Below the pieces are notes generated by a model, which was not told where the DNA came from, searched no databases, and saw nothing but the letters and a program-made list of their open reading frames with translations. The translations under genes and the position numbers were made by a program. Source: UBA4615 sp049422085 (GTDB lineage: Bacteria; Pseudomonadota; Gammaproteobacteria; Burkholderiales; Burkholderiaceae_E). From it: DNA of 26,489 nucleotides. Location of the stretch: assembly GCA_049422085.1 (NCBI GenBank), contig JBMSOD010000015.1, positions 1-26,489 of the forward strand, in the 5' to 3' direction. Shown piece by piece: positions 1-8,545 of this stretch; the stretch's first letter is position 1, and each line of letters starts with the position of its first letter.

Positions 1-720
1 CCCGAGCGATCCGCCCGAGACCCGCTCACCGGTCGCGCTCAGACTCGTAACGATACGATTGAAATCCGCTCCAGCGCGCGCGCCCCGAGCAATTCTGGCC
101 GCGAGCTCTCCGGCGCGTGCCCATGCTTCGGCAGGCGCCCCCTCCGGAACCGGTACGAGTATTTGCGCGAGATTGATCTGGGGGACCGCTGTTTTCTGTT
201 CTTCCAGCCAGGCATCAACTTCGGCCTCGGAGACCTGGATGCGCGAGTCGATGTCACGCTCTCGCACCCGGTTCATCGCAAGCTCGACCGCAAGCTCCTG
301 GCGAAAGACTTCCATCGGGATGCCCTCGGCCGTCACTTCCTTTTGAAACTCGGACAGACTGCGTCCTGCTTCGGAGGCCAGCCGTGCCATGGTGCGATCG
401 ATGGTGGTGGGATCGATGTTGATTCCCACGCTTCGTGCGGCCTGCATCCTTGCCGAATCGGTGACCAGTTTTTCGAGGACCTGCTCGCGCAACTCCTCCT
501 GGGGCGGTGGCGCGCCCCCCTCACGCAGAATGCGACGCCGCACCGCCTCGCTGCGGGCATTGAGCTCGGTTTCGGTGATCACCTCGGCATTGACAACAGC
601 CACGATGCGATCTGCCATCCGGGCGGTGGAGGCCATGGCCGAGGTGCAGACCTGCGATGTGACCAGTGCGATGCACAGGCCCGTCAGGACAGACATCGAG
701 GAGGCAGAAAAAGCCATCAT
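1..720 (-). CDS. surA: Periplasmic chaperone / peptidyl-prolyl isomerase SurA (3' part cut by window edge)
   Basis: SurA escorts unfolded outer-membrane proteins through the periplasm to the BAM complex. Reading the minus strand from 720 gives 240 residues with no stop before the window edge. A short N-terminal hydrophobic stretch (about residues 8-30) ending near an A-M-A-S sequence looks like a signal peptide. It is followed by the characteristic start of the SurA N-domain, ADRIVAVVNAEVITETEL, and a helical region rich in Glu, Arg and Gln. Around residue 185 QINLAQILVPVPEGAP marks the beginning of the first parvulin domain; the rest lies outside. Two ATG codons stand in tandem (720 and 717). 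The first overlaps the lptD stop as ATGA, so translation is probably coupled to lptD. lptD-surA is a well-known gene pair, and SurA helps assemble LptD itself. Identification is secure; only the C-terminus is unseen. Confidence 0.95.
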   Translation of the reverse strand, partial: MMAFSASSMSVLTGLCIALVTSQVCTSAMASTARMADRIVAVVNAEVITETELNARSEAVRRRILREGGAPPPQEELREQVLEKLVTDSARMQAARSVGINIDPTTIDRTMARLASEAGRSLSEFQKEVTAEGIPMEVFRQELAVELAMNRVRERDIDSRIQVSEAEVDAWLEEQKTAVPQINLAQILVPVPEGAPAEAWARAGELAARIARGARAGADFNRIVTSLSATGERVSGGSLG

Positions 721-3074
721 TCGTAACCGTGAAAGCGTGATGCACCAATCGGGCGTGCGGGGGCAGGCCGGTAGCCCGGAATGCCTCGAGACAGTATATC
801 CAAGGGGTCGATGCCCAGCCGGGCGAATCCATTGAACTCGAACTGCAGAAAAACCGTGGTCGTTCGAAGCGCGCTCGCCGTCAGAAAGCGCTGGGCAACA
901 AACCGGGCACTCCAGCAGTCCGCCTGATATTCGAAGCCGAGCAGTCCCTCGATCAACTGGGGCGCGACGGTCTGGACATTGCCCGCAGTGGCATCGAACT
1001 TCAACAGGGAGTAGTTCAGTCGTCCGAGCGAGCTCCAGCCGCCATTGACCCGCCAGCGCCAGGAGGTGTCAAGCTGCGCGTAGTCCCTGGACTGATAGCG
1101 CAGTGCAACATTGAGCAGATGGTCGTAGTTGGGCCACCAGCGCCAGGAGATCCCTGCCCTGGGCACTGCACCTTCGCTGAGCGAGAACTGCACCGCGGCA
1201 TCCAGAAACTGATCTGCGGCGATGCCGCCCGCCACCGCCAGGAGCAGATCGGATCGGGTATCCGTTCTGGGGCTCACGCCAGGCAGCGTGACCTGTTGCG
1301 GCGAAAAATAGAAGCGCTGGCCCGCGGCCAGGCGCAGTCGTTCAACACCGGTATCGGTCTGGATGAACCGGGAGACCGCCCCCAGTGTCAGCTGGTTGGC
1401 ATCGGCGACCCGATCACTGCCTGCGTAGACGTTCTCGCTGAACAGGGACGCGAAATTCAGATTGATCACTGAAGAGTCGAATACCGGAATCGCAGATTGA
1501 TCGCGATACGGCGTTCTCACATAAAACAGGCGTGGCTCCAGGGTCTGGGTCATGGCCTGCCCCGCCAGTCGGGCGGACCGCTCGAAGACCAGCCCCGAAT
1601 CGACCGACAGGGTCGGAATAGCCCGGTTCAGCTCGGTGGCACCTGCAGGGTTGGCGCTGAGCTGATAGGCCGAGAGCCGGGCTCCGACCTTGGGGGTGAC
1701 GAACCAGAAGGGGCTTCCCAGCTGGTAGGACGCTGAAGGATGGACCGTCATGCGCCACCCCTCGGCGGTTCCTGCGAGCCTGCGCTGGAACTGGCTCAGA
1801 TCGACTGTGGTCAGAAGGTCGAGCCCGCTCAGATCACGTCGCGCGTGATTCAGGGTGATCTGCGGCAGCCTGTCGTACGGGGGGGCGTTGCGGGCCTCGA
1901 GGATGTTCTGGTGCTGGAGCATCCCCAGGCGCAGGGTCCAGTCGCCCCAGCCCCGGGCCATGAAAGCGGTACGCGGCAGGCTTCGATCGGCGCTCTGCGC
2001 GATGCTGCGCGCATAGTCGACAAAGTAGTTGTCATCGGACACCCCTCTGAGCGTCCAGCCACTTGCCCAGCCAGCCAGGTTGGCCGTGCCCGTGCTGTTG
2101 AGCATCCACCGACTGTCCTGGACCACCGGATCGTAGGGCGTGATCTCGAAAATCGTCGTGCTCATGCCGAAGGTATCGAGCGTGCGCGCTGTGCCCGAAA
2201 CCTGCAGGCTTCGGCGGGCGCTGAGGTTCGCTGACCAGAGCAGATCCCGGTTGGGGGCGATGTTCCAGTAGTAGGGCACGCGCACCTCAGCACCAAGCCT
2301 GCTCGACTGCGCCAGCATCGGGGCCATGAAGCCGCTTCGCCGCTCATCGGTCAGCCCGAAACCCAGCCAGGGCAAGGCCATGACCGGCACATCCTTGAAG
2401 TACAGCGTCGCGCCCCGCGCAACACCCTCGTTGGCCGTTTCGTCCAGCGTGATTTCGCGTGCCTTGAGCATCCAGTCGGGATCGTCGGGCCGACATGAGG
2501 TGTAGAAGGCATCGCGCATGACCGCGCGATGGCGATCGATGAACTCGAGCAGACTGCCGCGACCCACCGCTCCGCTGGCAGGCATGAGCACCCTGGGTGA
2601 CTCCATCCGGCCGGTCATGGCATCGAGGCTCAGCTGAAGGCGCGGGCCGGTTGCGATCTGTGCGCCATGCCTGATCCGCACATCGCCCACCGCAATCACT
2701 TCATCGTCAGCATCGTAGCGGGTCAGCCGATCCGCCCGGATCGCGACCGACCCGCGTCGAAGTTCGGCGCGCTCCTCGAGGGTCACGTCCCGATCGACGC
2801 GGCCCTGAGCCCATCCCCCCCTGAGAAAAAGCGGCCGGGGCGAGGGATCAGTGAGGCTTTGCTCCCTGAGTTCGGTCTCCAGCCGCAGAGGCATGCGAAC
2901 GGCTGTTTTGAGTTCCTGCGCTGGTGGGTTCCGCCCCGGATCCGGAGCGTCCCCTGAGGATGCCCATGCCATCGGGCAGGCCAGGAACAGCCAAAGGCCA
3001 GCCCGAAACATCCAGCGTGATCCGGCGGCTGCGGTCGTTCGCCGGCGCGCTGACGCAGCACTGAACAAGCGCAT
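717..3074 (-). CDS. lptD: LPS-assembly outer-membrane protein LptD
   Basis: LptD is the outer-membrane beta-barrel that, with the lipoprotein LptE, inserts lipopolysaccharide into the outer leaflet. From the ATG at 3074 the protein is 785 residues, the usual size. It has an Arg-rich N-terminus and a hydrophobic signal segment ending in PMAWASS. An OstA/LptA-like periplasmic domain follows (about residues 95-190, with AIRADRLTRYDADDEVIAVG), then the barrel with many alternating aromatic strands and a Phe-rich last strand near the C-terminus. The mature part has only two cysteines, about residues 194 and 720, at positions that fit one inter-domain disulfide. An in-frame ATG at 3095 is possible, but the -10 box at 3101-3106 would then make the transcript nearly leaderless, so 3074 is preferred. 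It is divergent from amgK and overlaps surA by 4 bases. Confidence 0.96.
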   Translation of the reverse strand: MRLFSAASARRRTTAAAGSRWMFRAGLWLFLACPMAWASSGDAPDPGRNPPAQELKTAVRMPLRLETELREQSLTDPSPRPLFLRGGWAQGRVDRDVTLEERAELRRGSVAIRADRLTRYDADDEVIAVGDVRIRHGAQIATGPRLQLSLDAMTGRMESPRVLMPASGAVGRGSLLEFIDRHRAVMRDAFYTSCRPDDPDWMLKAREITLDETANEGVARGATLYFKDVPVMALPWLGFGLTDERRSGFMAPMLAQSSRLGAEVRVPYYWNIAPNRDLLWSANLSARRSLQVSGTARTLDTFGMSTTIFEITPYDPVVQDSRWMLNSTGTANLAGWASGWTLRGVSDDNYFVDYARSIAQSADRSLPRTAFMARGWGDWTLRLGMLQHQNILEARNAPPYDRLPQITLNHARRDLSGLDLLTTVDLSQFQRRLAGTAEGWRMTVHPSASYQLGSPFWFVTPKVGARLSAYQLSANPAGATELNRAIPTLSVDSGLVFERSARLAGQAMTQTLEPRLFYVRTPYRDQSAIPVFDSSVINLNFASLFSENVYAGSDRVADANQLTLGAVSRFIQTDTGVERLRLAAGQRFYFSPQQVTLPGVSPRTDTRSDLLLAVAGGIAADQFLDAAVQFSLSEGAVPRAGISWRWWPNYDHLLNVALRYQSRDYAQLDTSWRWRVNGGWSSLGRLNYSLLKFDATAGNVQTVAPQLIEGLLGFEYQADCWSARFVAQRFLTASALRTTTVFLQFEFNGFARLGIDPLDILSRGIPGYRPAPARPIGASRFHGYE

Positions 3075-3100
3075 GGATCGGGCTTTGCAAGGCATCCCGT

Positions 3101-3106
3101 ATTATA
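3101..3106 (-). promoter_or_regulatory. Consensus -10 box of the lptD-surA promoter
   Basis: The minus strand reads TATAAT here, a perfect sigma-70 -10 hexamer, in the narrow gap between divergent lptD and amgK. Transcription would start near 3094, about 20 bases before the ATG at 3074. No good -35 hexamer is visible at 16-18 bases. The box lies immediately beside the amgK ribosome-binding site on the other strand (AGGTGG, 3106-3111). Confidence 0.55.
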
Positions 3107-3115
3107 GGTGGCGAC

Positions 3116-4135
3116 ATGGATGCACGACTCGACCAACTGAGGCACTGGCTGGATGCGCTGCCCGCCTCGTGGCAACTCGACCCGGGTTCCATCGCACCGG
3201 CCTCGGGCGATGCCAGCTTCAGACGTTATTTCAGAATCAAAAGCCCCGGGCTCGATGCTGGAAGCGCGATCCTGATGGATGCCCCCCCCGATCGGGAGGA
3301 CTGCCGCCCCTTTCTGCATGCAGCTGCCGAGTTCCGGGCGAGTGGCATCACCGTGCCCGCTGTGCATGCCAGCGACCTGGACCAGGGGTTCCTGCTGCTC
3401 GAAGACTTCGGCTCGGTGACCTACCTTGCGGTGCTCGACGAGCACACGGCGCCAGCCCTTTACGGCGAAGCCAGTGAGGCGCTGGTGACCTTGCAGCGGG
3501 CGGGCGGGCAGGCGCGTTTCTCGCCCTATGACGCCACTCTGCTCGAACGGGAGATCGATCTGTTTGTGCCCTGGTATGTCGAGCGCCACCTGGGCCTGAC
3601 CCTGACCGATCGCGAGCGCGACGAATTCCAGCGGGCGAGGCGCCTGCTGGTCGACTGTGCCCTGGCCCAGCCGCAGGTCACGGTGCATCGTGACTATCAC
3701 AGCCGCAATCTCATGCTGCTGCCCGGTGAGCGCAATCCGGGCATCCTCGATTTTCAGGATGCAGTGAGCGGACCCATCACCTATGACCTGGTGTCACTGC
3801 TGCGCGATGCCTATATCGCCTGGGACGAGGAGCAGGTTCTCGATGCGTGTATCCGGCATTGGGAGCGGGCGCGCAAGGCCGGGCTGCCCGTGGCGGACGA
3901 CTTTGGCGCCTTCTATCGCGACTTCGAATGGATGGGCCTGCAGCGTCACCTGAAGGTGCTCGGCATCTTTGCGCGCCTGTGTCATCGAGACGGCAAACCC
4001 GGATACCTGGGCGACTGCCCGCGTGTGATGAACTACGCCCAGTCGGTCGCACGGCGTTACATCGACCTGACCCCGCTGGCGGCCCTGCTGGATCGGATCA
4101 GCGGCACTGAGCACCGGGTTGGGCATACCTTCTGA
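3116..4135 (+). CDS. amgK: N-acetylmuramate/N-acetylglucosamine anomeric kinase AmgK
   Basis: AmgK phosphorylates the anomeric carbon of MurNAc and GlcNAc released from recycled peptidoglycan, giving MurNAc-1-phosphate for MurU. This salvage route bypasses de novo UDP-MurNAc synthesis and therefore the fosfomycin target. The 339-residue protein has the aminoglycoside-phosphotransferase fold: ASGDASFRRYFRI near residues 29-41 (nucleotide loop), LLLEDFGSVTYL, the catalytic loop VHRDYHSRNLM (residues 190-200, Asp193) and the metal-binding ILDFQDA (Asp212). The start is set by AGGTGG at 3106-3111, four bases before the ATG. It lies 15 bases upstream of murU and divergent from lptD, an arrangement I recall from pseudomonads where the pathway was defined. 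Function assigned from family plus the partner gene; aminoglycoside resistance is unlikely. Confidence 0.92.
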   Translation: MDARLDQLRHWLDALPASWQLDPGSIAPASGDASFRRYFRIKSPGLDAGSAILMDAPPDREDCRPFLHAAAEFRASGITVPAVHASDLDQGFLLLEDFGSVTYLAVLDEHTAPALYGEASEALVTLQRAGGQARFSPYDATLLEREIDLFVPWYVERHLGLTLTDRERDEFQRARRLLVDCALAQPQVTVHRDYHSRNLMLLPGERNPGILDFQDAVSGPITYDLVSLLRDAYIAWDEEQVLDACIRHWERARKAGLPVADDFGAFYRDFEWMGLQRHLKVLGIFARLCHRDGKPGYLGDCPRVMNYAQSVARRYIDLTPLAALLDRISGTEHRVGHTF

Positions 4136-4150
4136 GGCAAGGAGAAGAGC

Positions 4151-4861
4151 ATGCGGGCCATGATCCTGGCCGCCGGTCGTGGCGAGCGCATGCGCCCGCT
4201 CACCGACCACATGCCCAAGCCGCTGCTCGAGGTCGGTGGCAAGCCCCTCATCGCCTGGCACCTCGAGCGCCTGGCGCGGGCCGGATTCAGGGAAGTGGTG
4301 GTGAACCATGCCTGGCTCGGAGAGCAGCTTGTCGAGAGGCTGGGCGATGGCAGCGCATGGGGAATCCGTCTCCTGCACTCCCATGAGGATCAGGCACTCG
4401 AGACTGCGGGCGGGATTGCCAAGGCCCTGCAACACCTGGGGCCTTCGCCTTTTCTGGTGATCAACGGGGATGTCTGGTGTGATTGGGATGTCAGGCGCGC
4501 ACAGACACTGGGTGAGCGGCTGCTGGCGCTCAACGCCCTGTGCGCCTGTGTCATGGTCGACAATCCGCAGCAGCATCCACAGGGGGACTTCGATCTTCAA
4601 TCAGGCCAGCTGAGCGTTGCAGGCAGTGCGCCCTCTTATTTTCGGCGTCTGACTTTTTCGGGCATTGGTGTGTACCAGCCTGCGCTGTTTGCCTCTGTCG
4701 CGCCCGGGACGCGCGCACCCCTGGCACCCTTGCTCAGACAGGCCATGATTCAGGGTCAGGCGCTCGGCGAGCATCATGCAGGCGCCTGGAGTGACGTGGG
4801 TACGGTCGAACGTCTGATCCAACTGCGAGCACAATGGACGCCTGAACGCCTGAACGCCTGA
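4151..4861 (+). CDS. murU: N-acetylmuramate alpha-1-phosphate uridylyltransferase MurU
   Basis: MurU joins MurNAc-1-phosphate to UTP, releasing pyrophosphate and UDP-MurNAc, the last step of the anhydromuropeptide salvage shortcut. The 236-residue protein is a nucleotidyltransferase: MILAAGRGERMRPLTDHMPK at residues 4-23 holds the nucleotide-binding GRGERMRPLT signature and PKPLLEVGGKPLI the following lysine motif. LVINGDVWCDWD provides the metal-binding aspartate, and AWSDVGTVERL is the typical C-terminal end. A clear Shine-Dalgarno AAGGAGA sits at 4139-4145, six bases before the ATG. The stop lies 27 bases before pepP. Sugar-1-phosphate transferases for LPS (RfbA-like) share these motifs, but the adjacency to amgK and the short length favour MurU. 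Confidence 0.92.
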   Translation: MRAMILAAGRGERMRPLTDHMPKPLLEVGGKPLIAWHLERLARAGFREVVVNHAWLGEQLVERLGDGSAWGIRLLHSHEDQALETAGGIAKALQHLGPSPFLVINGDVWCDWDVRRAQTLGERLLALNALCACVMVDNPQQHPQGDFDLQSGQLSVAGSAPSYFRRLTFSGIGVYQPALFASVAPGTRAPLAPLLRQAMIQGQALGEHHAGAWSDVGTVERLIQLRAQWTPERLNA

Positions 4862-4888
4862 TGTCCGATCGGCGTCCCGAATGCCCCC

Positions 4889-6276
4889 ATGACCCAACCT
4901 CGACTGATTTCAGACACTGGAGCCCGTGCCGTGCAGGTTCATGCCCTTCGCCGCAAACGTCTGGCCGAAAAGATGCGACAACTTGGAGGCGGTGTGGCCG
5001 TACTGGCCACCGCCCCCGAGGTCATCCGCAATCGTGATGCGCACTATCCCTACCGGAGTGACAGCTACTTCCATTACCTCACAGGCTTCCCCGAGCCCGA
5101 GGCGGTACTCGTGCTGGTCGCAACCGATGATGAGGAGCGATCGATCCTGTTCTGCCGGGACAAGAACGAAGAGCGGGAAATCTGGGATGGCTTCCGTTTC
5201 GGTCCGGCCGCCGCATGCGAGCGCTTCGGCTTCGATGACGCCTGTTCGATCGGCGAACTCGACCAGCGCATGACCGGCCTGCTCGCAAATCGGCCTGCAC
5301 TCTTTCACCCCTCGGTTCGACCGCGCAGACCGATGCCGACATTCAGCGCTGGCTGAATGCGGTGAGGGCGCAGGCCCGAGCCGGGATCGCTGCGCCTCAT
5401 GCCGCATACGACCTGCACGGACTGCTCGACGAGATGCGACTGGTCAAGGACGAGCACGAACTTGAGATCATGTCGCGCGCCGGCCTGATCTCGGCCCGGG
5501 CGCACCGTCGGGCCATGCAGACCTGCCGCCCAGGCATGGTCGAATACGAAGTCGAGGCCGAGCTTCTCTATGAGTTCAGGCGGCATGGATCGCCTGCGCC
5601 CGCCTACGGCTCCATCGTCGCAGCCGGCCCGAATGCCTGCGTCCTGCACTATCGTGACAACACCGCGCCTTTGCGTGATGGCGATCTGCTGCTGATCGAC
5701 GCCGGCTGTGAACTCGACGGCTATGCCTCCGACATCACCCGGACCTTCCCGGTCAACGGCCGCTTCAGCGGACCGCAGCGCATGCTCTATGACATCGTGC
5801 TCGCTGCCCAGTCCGCAGCCATCGAGGCGACCCGCCCCGGCAACCGATTCAATGAACCGCATGATGCGGCCACACGTGTGCTCGCCCAGGGCATGATCGA
5901 CTGCGGACTGCTGCAGGGTTCGCTGGATGGCGTGCTCGAGTCCGGTAGCTACCGGCGCTTTTACATGCACCGCACCGGTCACTGGCTGGGCATGGACGTC
6001 CATGACTGCGGGGAATATCGCGAACCGGGAGAGCCGGTGCCCACCGAAGGCGCCGAAAAGCCCTGGCGCATCCTGCGCCCCGGGATGGTGCTGACCATCG
6101 AACCAGGAATTTACGTCCGTGCTGCAGAAGATCTGCCGGTCGCGTTTCATGACATCGGCATCCGTATCGAGGACGATGCGGTGCTGACACCCGAAGGCTG
6201 CATGCTGATCACCCGGGATGTGCCGGTCAGGGCCGACGACATCGAAGCACTGATGCGCGAAGGACGCCCAGGTTAA
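4889..6276 (+). pseudogene. pepP: Xaa-Pro aminopeptidase PepP, disrupted by a one-base frameshift
   Basis: Intact PepP is a cytosolic metalloprotease that removes N-terminal residues before proline. The reading frame opened at 4889 encodes the N-terminal domain (AATAPEV-type start, YPYRSDSYFHYLTGFPEPEA) but runs to a stop at 5354-5356 after 155 residues. The family sequence continues in another frame: PLGSTAQTDADIQRWLNAV from about 5308, then the whole pita-bread catalytic domain to 6276. The dinuclear-metal ligands are present: two Asp in LLIDAGCELDGYASDITRTF, His in FYMHRTGHWLGMDVHDCG, Glu in LTIEPGIYV and Glu in GIRIEDDAVL. Adding one C to the CCCC at 5308-5311 restores a continuous protein of about 462 residues, close to normal length. 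A sequencing error or a real recent mutation are both possible. A GTG at 5362 could start the catalytic half alone. Confidence 0.9.
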
Positions 6277-6333
6277 GCGGCGGACCTGTTCGATCCGTCA
6301 TGTCTCTTCCTCGATCGACCGGCAGCTGTGGCC

Positions 6334-7464
6334 ATGACTGATTTAGCCGCGGATAGGCCTGCAGAGGGCTCCAGCAGCGCGGCCGCCTGGGTGCGCTTGC
6401 ATGGCAGCGGTCCGGTCGCGCTGGCTTGCGCGCTTTTTCTGGTTCGCAGGGGCGTGCCGTCCCGGGTGATTCAACTGGACTCCTGGACGCAGGACATTCC
6501 GGCAATTCTCAATCAGCGCATCCTGGCCCTCTCCGAAGGCAGCCTGCAGCTGCTCGACCGGGTCTGTGGCCGCCCCGATGGGGGCAGGATCCGCACGGTC
6601 GAAGTCTCGATGCAAGGCCATCTGGGCAGGACCCTGATTCGTGCCGATGAACTCGGCGTGCCTGCACTCGGGGCGGTCATGCGTTATCCGGCCGTGCTGG
6701 CAAGCCTGCGCCAGGCTGCGTTGGCTCATGTCTGGTCTTCACCGCCCGCCCAGGATGCCCTCGGAACCGACGGGATCCTGCAGATTCACGCCGACGGCGA
6801 TCCGGGACCGCAGGCCCGTGCCCGGGAGTTTGACCAGCTTGCCCTGCTTGCAGAGGTGCATGCCCCGGCTGCGCCTGCCGACGCGCCTGGCACTGCGCAT
6901 GAACGGTTTACGCCCAGAGGTCCTCTGGCGCTGTTACCCCTGCCAGAGCCGGGGCGCTGGGCGATGGTGTGGTGCGATCAGCCGGAGCATGCGCAACGGC
7001 GGCTCGCTGCCAATGACACCGAACTGTCGCGCGAGCTTGAGGAGGCCTTTGGCAGGCGTCTGGGGCCCCTTGTGGTGCAGGGTCCCAGACAGGCCGTCCC
7101 GCTGGTGCGCAAGGCACGTCAACAGATCGCACTGGGAACCGAGATCTGGATCGGCAATGCCGCTCAGTCCCTGCACCCGGTTGCGGGTCAAGGCCTGAAC
7201 CTTGGCCTGCGTGACGCCTTCGAACTGGCCGAGCAACTCGGCGAGTGCTGGCGCACCGGGCAATCATCCCTTGGCGCCGTATCGGCATGGGGCGCCATGC
7301 GCCGGCGTGATCGTGATGGCCTGATCGGACTGACCGACCTGATGGCGAGCAGCTTTGGCTGGACCGCAGCGAGGCCTTTTCAATCGCTCTTTCTCGGCGC
7401 GCTGGACATGGTGGGTCCGGCACGCCGGACCCTCGCCCGGACCCTCATGTTCGGACTGCGCTGA
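6334..7464 (+). CDS. UbiH/UbiF/VisC/COQ6-family FAD-dependent monooxygenase
   Basis: Members hydroxylate the aromatic ring of ubiquinone precursors, using FAD, NADPH and oxygen, at the membrane. The 376-residue protein has an N-terminal dinucleotide fold (LHGSGPVALACALFL, then VIQLD with an acidic residue after the second strand), NQRILALSEGSLQLLDRV, a middle DG...R region, HERFTPRGPLALLPLPEPG and the C-terminal FAD motif GNAAQSLHPVAGQGLNLGLRDA (about residues 273-294). The first FAD motif deviates from the usual GGGPVG, having Ala for the last Gly. Which ring position it modifies cannot be told from sequence; the position after pepP matches the family member in Burkholderiales and in E. coli (pepP-ubiH). 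A GTG at 6328 is in frame, but the ATG two codons later is preferred. No obvious Shine-Dalgarno. Confidence 0.85.
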   Translation: MTDLAADRPAEGSSSAAAWVRLHGSGPVALACALFLVRRGVPSRVIQLDSWTQDIPAILNQRILALSEGSLQLLDRVCGRPDGGRIRTVEVSMQGHLGRTLIRADELGVPALGAVMRYPAVLASLRQAALAHVWSSPPAQDALGTDGILQIHADGDPGPQARAREFDQLALLAEVHAPAAPADAPGTAHERFTPRGPLALLPLPEPGRWAMVWCDQPEHAQRRLAANDTELSRELEEAFGRRLGPLVVQGPRQAVPLVRKARQQIALGTEIWIGNAAQSLHPVAGQGLNLGLRDAFELAEQLGECWRTGQSSLGAVSAWGAMRRRDRDGLIGLTDLMASSFGWTAARPFQSLFLGALDMVGPARRTLARTLMFGLR

Positions 7465-7479
7465 GCCCTGTGATTGAAC

Positions 7480-7506
7480 TGCCTGCTTTTTAGGCAAGGG
7501 GTTTTT
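7480..7506 (+). terminator. Weak candidate intrinsic terminator after the UbiH-type gene
   Basis: TGCCT (7480-7484) and AGGCA (7492-7496) can pair around a T-rich loop and are followed within five bases by a run of five T (7502-7506). The stem is only five base pairs, so this may be incidental. It sits in the 82-base gap between two same-strand genes, just upstream of a candidate -10 box for dusB. Confidence 0.3.
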
Positions 7507-7509
7507 CGC

Positions 7510-7515
7510 TAGAAT
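7510..7515 (+). promoter_or_regulatory. Candidate -10 box for the dusB-fis operon
   Basis: TAGAAT at 7510-7515 lies 31 bases upstream of the dusB ATG and matches the -10 consensus at five of six positions. No convincing -35 hexamer is seen at 16-18 bases. In E. coli the dusB-fis promoter is strongly growth-rate regulated; whether that holds here cannot be seen. Confidence 0.4.
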
Positions 7516-7546
7516 CCGCCTCCCCGCTTTTTGTCCCTGCAGCGTC

Positions 7547-8545
7547 ATGTTCCTAGGGCCCTACCGCCTGCCCAACCCGGTCTTCGTTGCGCCCATGGCC
7601 GGCGTGACCGATCGCCCCTATCGGCGGCTGTGCCGCAGGCTGGGTGCGGGCTATGCGGTCAGCGAAATGGCGGCATCCAACCCCAAGCTCTGGGCAACGG
7701 TCAAGACCTCCAGGCGCATCGATCATGCCGGGGAGCCCGGGCCCGTCGCTGTTCAGCTCGCGGGTGCCGATCCGCAGATGATGGCCGAAGCGGCGCGTTT
7801 CAATGTCGATCGCGGCGCGCAGGTCATCGATATCAATATGGGCTGTCCGGCAAAAAAGGTCTGCAACGTGGCCGCTGGCTCGGCGCTCATGGGCAATGAG
7901 TCCCTGGCACTGCAGATTGTCGAATCGGTGGTCCGGGCCGTCGATGTGCCGGTCACAGTCAAGATGCGCACCGGCATCGACCGGACCCGGCCCAATGCGG
8001 TGGCGCTTGCACGCGCCATGGCATGCGCTGGCGCGGCACTGATCACGGTGCATGGGCGCAGCCGGGCCTGCGCATTTCAGGGACAGGCCGAGTACGACAC
8101 CATCGCCGAGGTCAAGCAGGCGGTGAGCATTCCGGTGGTGGCCAATGGCGATATCGACACCCCGGCCAAGGCCGCCTGGGTCATGGCCCGGACCGGGGTC
8201 GATGCCGTGATGATCGGTCGTGCAGGTCAGGGCAACCCGTGGCTGTACCGCAAGGTGGCGCATTTTCTGGAACACGGCGAACTTCTGCCCGACCCCGGGC
8301 TGGCGGAGATCCGTCAGGTCCTTCGTGAGCATCTCGAGGACCACTATTCGTTTCATGGCCCCGTGATGGGGCCGCGCATCGCGCGCAAGCATATCGGCTG
8401 GTATGTCGGGCACTGGGCGGATCGAACGGGCATCGATGCCCGTGGTCTGCTCGACTCGGTCAACCGTGCCGACGATCCTGAGCAGCAGCTGGCTCTGCTC
8501 GATGAATTCATGTGTGCATCCCAAGATGAAATCGCTGTCCATTGA
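7547..8545 (+). CDS. dusB: tRNA-dihydrouridine synthase DusB
   Basis: DusB is an FMN enzyme that uses NADPH to reduce specific uridines in the tRNA D-loop to dihydrouridine. The 332-residue protein is a TIM barrel opening with NPVFVAPMAGVTDRPYRRLC (FMN-binding first strand), VAVQLAGADP, then DINMGCPAKKVCNVAAGSAL, which holds the catalytic cysteine in the GCPxxxV motif. VKMRTG, LITVHGRSR, VVANGDIDTP and VMIGRAGQGNPWLY follow (flavin phosphate site). The C-terminal helical tRNA-binding region ends at 8545 and overlaps fis by 20 bases. The DusB subgroup, rather than DusA or DusC, is chosen for the fis linkage, which is widely conserved in proteobacteria. Confidence 0.95.
   Translation: MFLGPYRLPNPVFVAPMAGVTDRPYRRLCRRLGAGYAVSEMAASNPKLWATVKTSRRIDHAGEPGPVAVQLAGADPQMMAEAARFNVDRGAQVIDINMGCPAKKVCNVAAGSALMGNESLALQIVESVVRAVDVPVTVKMRTGIDRTRPNAVALARAMACAGAALITVHGRSRACAFQGQAEYDTIAEVKQAVSIPVVANGDIDTPAKAAWVMARTGVDAVMIGRAGQGNPWLYRKVAHFLEHGELLPDPGLAEIRQVLREHLEDHYSFHGPVMGPRIARKHIGWYVGHWADRTGIDARGLLDSVNRADDPEQQLALLDEFMCASQDEIAVH

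Noticed and set aside
2783..3700. 305-codon minus-strand frame spanning the lptD start and amgK
   Set aside because: It crosses a divergent promoter and two well-identified genes and has no motif.
5295..5320. Programmed -1 ribosomal frameshift in pepP
   Set aside because: The frame relation fits -1, but there is no X-XXY-YYZ slippery heptamer in the right phase and no convincing downstream structure; PepP is not known to use frameshifting.
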